Below, in pieces: positions 58,931 to 64,000 of a stretch of 64,000 bases of DNA. How positions within the stretch are numbered: position 1 is the stretch's first letter; each line of letters starts with the position of its first letter. The DNA lies in assembly GCF_014649835.1 (NCBI RefSeq), contig NZ_BMTU01000021.1, forward strand, positions 37,070-101,069, given 5' to 3'. Both the position numbers and the translations under genes were made by a program. Below the pieces are notes generated by a model. The model was not told the DNA's origin. It saw only the letters and a program-made list of their open reading frames with translations, and searched no databases. This DNA comes from Streptomyces pilosus (GTDB lineage: Bacteria > Actinomycetota > Actinomycetes > Streptomycetales > Streptomycetaceae).

Positions 58931-59748
58931 GCCGCGGCACCTGCCATCGCACCCCTGCGGGAGGTGAGCATCGCCATCCGTGCCGCAATCCGTTCCGCCG
59001 AACCCCGTTCGAGGTGGTCGGCGAAGGCGCCGTCGGCGAGGAACAGCGCGCGGTCCGCCCAGGCTGCCGCCACCGGATCATGAGTGACCATGACGACGGT
59101 GGCGCCGAGGGTGTCCACCGCGTTCCGCAGCAGGCCGAGGACGTCGGTGGCGGTGCCGGTGTCGAGGGCGCCGGTCGGCTCGTCGGCGAAGATCACGTCC
59201 GGGCTGGTGACCAGGGCGCGGGCGACCGCCACGCGCTGCTGCTGGCCGCCGGAGAGCTCGCCGGGCCGGCGCCGGGCCTTGTCGGCGAGCCCGACCTGCG
59301 CGAGGACCTCGGCCGCCCGGCGGCGGTCCTGGCGCCGTCCGGCCAGGCGCATGGGCAGCAGGACGTTCTGCTCCACGGTCAGCGAGGGCAGCAGGTTGAA
59401 CGCCTGGAAGACGAAGCCGACGCGGTTGCGGCGCAGCTCGGTGAGCTCGTCCTCGCTCATGCCGGTGATCTCCGTACCGCCCAGGGCGACCAGCCCCGAC
59501 GTGGGCCTGTCGAGCCCGGCGGCACACTGCAGGAAGGTGGATTTGCCGGACCCGGACGGGCCCATGACCGCGGTGAACGTTCCCCGGGCGAGGGCCAGGT
59601 CGACGCCCGCGAGGGCGTGCACCGTTCCCGCGCCACGGCCGTACTGCCGCTGAACACCGCGCAGTTCGACGGCGAGGCCGGATGTGGTGGCGGCGGGTGC
59701 CTCCGGTCGGTCGTCCGCCTTCTGCCGCCTGGTGCTGCGTAGCCTCAT
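58927..59748 (-). CDS. ABC transporter ATPase (LolD/MacB type)
   Basis: The protein has 273 residues from the ATG at 59748 (AAAGGGCGG); frame upstream is not needed. Walker A GPSGSGKST, Q-loop FVFQAFNLLP, signature LSGGQQQR, and Walker B VIFADEPTGALD are all present. It pairs with the FtsX-like permease and is preceded by the two-component system, which probably controls it. Confidence 0.93.
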   Translation of the reverse strand: MRLRSTRRQKADDRPEAPAATTSGLAVELRGVQRQYGRGAGTVHALAGVDLALARGTFTAVMGPSGSGKSTFLQCAAGLDRPTSGLVALGGTEITGMSEDELTELRRNRVGFVFQAFNLLPSLTVEQNVLLPMRLAGRRQDRRRAAEVLAQVGLADKARRRPGELSGGQQQRVAVARALVTSPDVIFADEPTGALDTGTATDVLGLLRNAVDTLGATVVMVTHDPVAAAWADRALFLADGAFADHLERGSAERIAARMAMLTSRRGAMAGAAA

Positions 59749-59877
59749 GTTCCGCCCTTTCGCGATCTCTTGGTACCGACGGACCAGAGAGTGCGGGGAC
59801 GGCTGCGCGTCGGGCGTCATACCCGGGAGCTGTATGGGATGTGCTACCCCGGTAGGGGGTGGGGCAGGCCCGCCGGC

Positions 59878-60552
59878 CTACTCACCCGGGGTGACGAGGC
59901 CGGATTCGTAGGCGAAGACGACCGCCTGGGCGCGGTCGCGCAGGTCGAGTTTGGTGAGGACGCGGCTGACGTGTGTCTTCACCGTCTGTTCCGCCAGGAC
60001 CAGTGTCTGCGCGATCTCGGTGTTGGACTGGCCGCGGGCGACGAGAGTGAGGACCTCCGTCTCACGTTCCGTCAGCGCCTTCAGCCTCAGCGCGGGCTTG
60101 CCCCGGGCGGCGGGGCGCTGGCGGGCGAAGTCGGCGATGAGGCGGCGCGTGACGGAGGGGGCGAGCAGTGCCTCGCCCGAGGCCACGACACGGACCGCGG
60201 CGATCAGGTCGGCCGGCGGGGCGTCCTTCAGCAGGAAGCCACTCGCGCCCGCCCGCAACGCCTCGTAGACGTAATCGTCGACGTCGAAGGTGGTGAGCAT
60301 CAGCACGCGTGGCCGGTGGGTCACGCCCGGTGGGGGCGTCAGGAGGCGGCGGGCGGCTTCGAGGCCGTCCATCTCGGGCATGCGGACGTCCATCAGCACG
60401 ACGTCGGGACGGGTGCGCCGGCTCAGCTCGACACCCTGCACGCCGTCGGGGGCCTCGCCCACCACGTCGATGTCGCTCTGCGCGGCCAGCAGCGCGGCGA
60501 AGCCCGCCCGCACCATGGCCTGGTCGTCGACGATGATGACGCGCGTCGTCAC
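59878..60552 (-). CDS. NarL/LuxR-type response regulator
   Basis: The 224-residue regulator has a complete receiver: Asp9/Asp10, phospho-acceptor Asp55 (LMDVRMPEMDG), Thr in MLTTFD and Lys109 (FLLKD). A LuxR helix-turn-helix follows at about 155-220. The GTG start overlaps the histidine-kinase stop (GTGA). The ABC genes begin 130 bp downstream on the same strand and are the likely target. Confidence 0.92.
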   Translation of the reverse strand: MTTRVIIVDDQAMVRAGFAALLAAQSDIDVVGEAPDGVQGVELSRRTRPDVVLMDVRMPEMDGLEAARRLLTPPPGVTHRPRVLMLTTFDVDDYVYEALRAGASGFLLKDAPPADLIAAVRVVASGEALLAPSVTRRLIADFARQRPAARGKPALRLKALTERETEVLTLVARGQSNTEIAQTLVLAEQTVKTHVSRVLTKLDLRDRAQAVVFAYESGLVTPGE

Positions 60553-61766
60553 GTGACATTCCTTTCAGTCAGGGGGAGTTGGGCGGCGACCCGAAAACCG
60601 CCGCCCGGCAGCGGCCCCACGTCAAGGGTGCCGCCGATGATCCGAGCCCGCTCACGCATCCCGACCAGGCCATGCCCGGTGCCGTGCTCCTCCAGCGGCG
60701 CGGCAGGCGCCTGGGGCGGCGGACCGTTGACGACAAGCACGGTGAGCCGGTCCTCATCCTGCGACACCGATACCTGGGTAGGGGCACCGGGTGCGTGCCG
60801 TACGACGTTGGCGAGTGCCTCCTGGACGATGCGGTAGGCGGACAGCCCCACCGCCTCGGGCACCTCGGCGTCGCAGTCAGTGAACGTCACCGGCGTGCCC
60901 GCTCTTGCCGTCGCCTCCACGAGCTGTCCGATCCGGGTCAGGTCCGGCTGGGGCGCGAGTTCGCCGTGCGTGTCCTCGTTCCGCAGCACACCGAGGAGCC
61001 GGCGCATCTCACTCAGCGACTCACGCGCCGTCGCCGCGATCGACGTCAGTTCGTTCTGCGCTTCCGGCGGCAGCCGCTCGAGACGATAGGCCGCCGTGTC
61101 CGCCTGCACCGTGATCACGGACATGTGGTGCGCCACCACGTCATGCAGCTCACGCGCGATGCGGGCGCGTTCCTCCAGCAGCGTCCGACGTTCACGTTCC
61201 GCCTCACTGATCGTCTCCTGCTCGGCCAGCCTGCGCTGCACCTCGTGACGCTCTCGGAGCGCACCGCCGAGCAAAAGCGTGACGCCCCCGAGAATGGTGA
61301 GCAGAACACTCCTCGCGTCCGCGCCGTGCGGCGCGGCGAACCCCAGCCCGACGTTCGCGCCCGCCGTCGCCAGCCACACCAGCACCAGCGTCCGGCGCGA
61401 CTCGCGCAGGCCGAGGGCGAGGCAGAGGCCGACGTACCCGACGATCTCCATGGGCGGGAACGGCCACAGAAGCCGCTCCTCGAAGTCCACACCGAGCAGG
61501 ACCAGCGCTCCCGCCACATCCGCCGCGAAAATCACGAACCAGGCGCGCAGCGGCCGGACGACAGCAAGCAACAGCGGCGCCGCCTGCGTGACCGCCAACG
61601 CACTCGCCACGGCACCGTTCAGGCCGTAATCGGCGGTGAGGACCACGATGGTCGTGGGCAGCAGGGCGACACACAGCACGAACGCCACACCCCACGGCAA
61701 CAGCCGCACCCACCGACGCGACGCCCCCGCGAGCAGCGCACGTGGGCGTTCCTTCACCAGCGTCAT
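60549..61766 (-). CDS. Sensor histidine kinase, HisKA_3 type
   Basis: The 405-residue membrane kinase has five or six hydrophobic segments in residues 20-170, a short helical linker, then the dimerisation box RIARELHDVVAHHMSVI with phospho-acceptor His208. An HATPase domain follows (AYRIVQEALANVVRHA; GTGHGLVGMRERARIIGG). The ATG at 61766 with AAGGTGGGG is preferred to a GTG 9 bp upstream. It phosphorylates the overlapping response regulator. Intramembrane sensing of envelope stress or a drug is likely. Confidence 0.9.
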   Translation of the reverse strand: MTLVKERPRALLAGASRRWVRLLPWGVAFVLCVALLPTTIVVLTADYGLNGAVASALAVTQAAPLLLAVVRPLRAWFVIFAADVAGALVLLGVDFEERLLWPFPPMEIVGYVGLCLALGLRESRRTLVLVWLATAGANVGLGFAAPHGADARSVLLTILGGVTLLLGGALRERHEVQRRLAEQETISEAERERRTLLEERARIARELHDVVAHHMSVITVQADTAAYRLERLPPEAQNELTSIAATARESLSEMRRLLGVLRNEDTHGELAPQPDLTRIGQLVEATARAGTPVTFTDCDAEVPEAVGLSAYRIVQEALANVVRHAPGAPTQVSVSQDEDRLTVLVVNGPPPQAPAAPLEEHGTGHGLVGMRERARIIGGTLDVGPLPGGGFRVAAQLPLTERNVT

Positions 61767-62077
61767 GAGCCCCACCTTCTTATGTGCGACGAGAGGGCGT
61801 CAGGAGACGAACAGTCACCAGACGGATCCAACGCAACCGTAGTCACCTCTCACGAGTCGCGTCGGTGCGGCTCAGATGTCGGCGTGGAGCGGTTCGCCCA
61901 CTTCGTGCACGTCGCGCAGGGCCTGGCGGCAGGAGTCGACGAGACCGGCCTCCGTGGAGGGGATGCCGAGGTCACGACAGTGGGCCCCGTGGCGGGGGCT
62001 GCGAGCTGGATGAGCTGAGGGGCCGGGGGTCGTGAAGCCGGGGCCCACGGTTGTGCGGGAGGGGGCTCAGAGGTTTC
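61767..62077. other. Intergenic region with a possible gene relic
   Basis: On the minus strand a short run (DLGIPSTEAGLVDSCRQALR, then DVHEVGEPLHADI and stop at 61872) reads like the C-terminus of a lost protein. It has no start and I cannot name it. The promoter of the kinase operon should also lie here. Confidence 0.35.
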
Positions 62078-62947
62078 TCAGTCAGGTCGTCCGGCGAAGA
62101 AGTCCGTGAGGGAAGATGCGAGCGCTTCCGGAGCCTCTTCGGCCACATGATGCCCGGAGTCGATGCCGTGGCCGCGTACGTCCGGTGCCCACTGCCGCCA
62201 GATCTGCACCGGGTCCCCGTACAGGTCCTCGAGGTCGTCCCGGAGGGACCAGAGGATCAGCGCCGGGCACTGGATCTGTGTCCCGGCCGCGCGGTCGTCC
62301 TCCTCGTGCCGCCGGTCGATGGTGAGGCCGGCCCGGTAGTCCTCTAGCATCGCCCGCACCACGGCGGGGTTCCTCGTGGCCGCGCGCCACTCGTCATGGT
62401 TCTCCTGCCCCATGCTCTGGGGGTCACCGCGGTACCAACTGTCCGGATCGGCGTTGATGACCCGCTCGGGGATGTCCGGCTGGGCGAAGAAGAACCAGTG
62501 CCACCACTGCGTGGCGAACTCGGTCGTGATGCGGGACAGGTGCTCGGTGAGAGGCAGACCGTCGATCAGCGCCACCCGCGAAACCGCGTCGGGATGATCG
62601 AGTGCGAGACGCAGCGCGACACTGCATCCGCGGTCGTGCCCGGCGAGCGCGAACCGGGCATGGCCGAGGGAGCGCATCACCTCGACCACGTCACCAGCGA
62701 CGGCCCGCTTGGAGTATCCCGCGTGGTCTGCGGTAGGCGCCGGACCGGTGGACCGGCCGTATCCCCGGAGATCGGGACAGACCACGGTGAAACCGCGTCG
62801 GACGAGGAGCGGGGCGACGCGATGCCACGTCGCGGATGTCCGGGGGTGGCCGTGCAGCAGCACCACCGGCGGCCCTTCCCCGCCGTAGCGGACGAAGATC
62901 GATGCTTCATCGACATGAACCCGCCTGGTCTCAAAGCCCTCGAACAC
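62078..62947 (-). CDS. Alpha/beta hydrolase, haloacetate-dehalogenase-like
   Basis: The 289-residue hydrolase starts at a GTG (62947) with GGGAGG. The nucleophile elbow is AGHDRGCSVALRL, with an aspartate (Asp105) instead of serine, and Arg106 next to it. The oxyanion region is LLHGHPRTSATWHRV, and the catalytic His is in DSGHHVAEEAP. A cap-domain WHWFFFAQPDIPERVI resembles the halide-binding Trp region of fluoroacetate dehalogenases. It may cleave haloacids; epoxide hydrolysis is the alternative. Confidence 0.85.
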   Translation of the reverse strand: MFEGFETRRVHVDEASIFVRYGGEGPPVVLLHGHPRTSATWHRVAPLLVRRGFTVVCPDLRGYGRSTGPAPTADHAGYSKRAVAGDVVEVMRSLGHARFALAGHDRGCSVALRLALDHPDAVSRVALIDGLPLTEHLSRITTEFATQWWHWFFFAQPDIPERVINADPDSWYRGDPQSMGQENHDEWRAATRNPAVVRAMLEDYRAGLTIDRRHEEDDRAAGTQIQCPALILWSLRDDLEDLYGDPVQIWRQWAPDVRGHGIDSGHHVAEEAPEALASSLTDFFAGRPD

Positions 62948-63348
62948 GGCCCGAACCTCCCGCCCTCGTTGACACACCGCCACGGTGCCTGTCGGCACAG
63001 GACGACCCCGTACTCGCACACGCGGACCACCGGGCCAACAGGCTGCGCAAGCCGGCCCCCTGCACCGACGCGTGCTGAACCGACCCAGCCTTCCTCATTC
63101 CCCGCAGATCCCGTGGACACAACTGCCTGATCTGTCGAACGGTGTCTCTCAGTGGCCGGGACACAGGAGTTGTCCGGTGGTGAGGGCTACCTGAGCAGCG
63201 GCCCCCCATACCCCCGCGGCATTGATCCCAGAGTGATCCGAACACCTCGGGTGGTCTTTGCATCCGAGGTTCTAGGGGTCGTCTCAGGTTCGCTCATTAG
63301 GAAGTAGGCGGCAGATAACCGATGTAATCCGTATGTAGGAGGCTAGTA
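62948..63348. other. Divergent intergenic region
   Basis: This is four hundred bases between the divergent hydrolase and MMPL genes, holding both promoters. No frame is convincing and no clear operator stands out. Confidence 0.4.
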
Positions 63349-64000
63349 ATGGCAGTCAACGCAGGGCCGTCCGGGGGAACGCCGGCCGGTCGGTTGGCAG
63401 GCCGGTGGGTGCCGTGGTTGGTGATCGGCTTGTGGCTGGTGCTGGCGGCGTTCGCGGTGCCGCTGAGCGGTAAGTTGAGTTCGGTAACCACCGACAGCGC
63501 CGCTGACACCCTGCCGGCCGGCGCCGAGTCCACCAAGGTCGCAGTGCTGGAGGACAGTCTCCCCGACGGTGACGACAACACGTTCGTCTTCGTGTACCAC
63601 CGGGCCGGCGGCATGACCGACGCCGACCGCGCGACGGTCGAGCGCCACTACGACACCCTTGCCGAGCGGTACCCGCCGAAGACGGCGGCCCCGGCCGACG
63701 ACGAAGGCGCACCGACGAGCCCTTCCACCGACGGCAAGGCGATGATGTTCACCCTCGACGTGAGCACGACCTACGGCGCACCGGAGGACATCGTCGGCCC
63801 GTTGCGTGACGCCGCGAAGGACCGCCCCTCCGGCCTCGAACTCGACGTGACCGGCCCGGGCGCGATCGACGGCGACATGGACGCCGTCTTCGACGGCATC
63901 GACACGCAGGTCCTCCTCACCACCATCGTCGTCGTCACGCTCCTGCTCATCCTCACCTACCGCAGCCCGGTGTTGTGGATCATCCCGCTGGTGGCCGTCG
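63349..64000 (+). CDS. MMPL-family transporter, 3' end cut by window edge
   Basis: The ATG at 63349 follows TAGGAGG. The 217 visible residues show a first membrane helix (about 20-42), a periplasmic-type domain (about 45-185; TDSAADTLPAGAEST, GPGAIDGDMDAVFDGID) and then the second helix (VLLTTIVVVTLLLILTYRSP). This is the start of RND/MMPL exporters, which move lipids or drugs by proton force. Roughly two thirds of the protein lies outside the window. Confidence 0.9.
   Translation, partial: MAVNAGPSGGTPAGRLAGRWVPWLVIGLWLVLAAFAVPLSGKLSSVTTDSAADTLPAGAESTKVAVLEDSLPDGDDNTFVFVYHRAGGMTDADRATVERHYDTLAERYPPKTAAPADDEGAPTSPSTDGKAMMFTLDVSTTYGAPEDIVGPLRDAAKDRPSGLELDVTGPGAIDGDMDAVFDGIDTQVLLTTIVVVTLLLILTYRSPVLWIIPLVAV

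Noticed and set aside
1..64000. CRISPR arrays, rRNA or tRNA genes, replication origin
   Set aside because: No spaced direct repeats, conserved RNA gene sequence or DnaA-box cluster was seen when reading through the window.

Overview
The window is high-GC actinobacterial DNA that reads as Streptomyces. The evidence is strong G/C bias at third codon positions, frequent GTG starts, ATGA/GTGA stop-start overlaps, a WhiB-like regulator, SodF with Nur-like boxes, and a polyprenyl synthase of the Streptomyces encapsulin-cargo type. Many genes are broken (metE, a RibD-like reductase, NACHT, DUF3883, Nudix, integrase and IS5-type transposase fragments). Several defence-type proteins are also present. 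Both features fit an accessory region such as a linear-chromosome arm.

Layout. 1-1750: the 5' part of a STAND ATPase and a small partner. 1751-3770: lower-GC DNA with two small genes under a clear promoter, two terminator-like hairpins, a long inverted repeat and a scrambled DUF3883 fragment. 3768-5229: an MmpS-like membrane protein and a partner. 5281-7838: an arsenic cassette (arsC, aquaporin, arsR, divergent arsM) with a clear ArsR-type operator. 8105-18018: a phytase-like esterase, a TetR/hydrolase pair with a RibD-like relic, a membrane protein, YciI, WhiB and assorted hypotheticals and relics. 18051-21172: a P450/TetR module bracketed by two IS5-type remnants. 21817-23879: a TPR protein coupled to a polyprenyl synthase. 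24201-29113: a NACHT-LRR protein, a frameshifted lipoprotein, a small exported protein and a membrane Mrr-type nuclease. 29766-35483: an orphan LuxR regulator, two metalloproteases without signal peptides and a repeat protein. 35970-38059: sodF and an unrecognised gene plus GNAT operon, each behind a Nur-like box. 38178-40136: a decayed metE.

The most interesting part is 40206-51554. Three cobalamin riboswitches control (i) a ferredoxin-like protein and an FhuF-like reductase, next to a ferric-reductase-type membrane protein; (ii) a tightly coupled operon of GHMP kinase, PLP enzyme, ATP-grasp ligase, MFS exporter and methyltransferase; and (iii) a lipoprotein/FecCD permease/ATPase importer. 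Together they look like synthesis, export, uptake and reductive release of a small B12-controlled metal chelator, plausibly for cobalt. This is inference. The nearby metE is broken, which would raise the demand for B12 if no other copy exists.

51555-64000: an IS605-type TnpB element with a divergent ribbon-helix-helix ORF, an FAD monooxygenase/MFS pair, an FtsX-like ABC transporter with its two-component system, a haloacetate-dehalogenase-like hydrolase and the start of an MMPL transporter cut by the window end.
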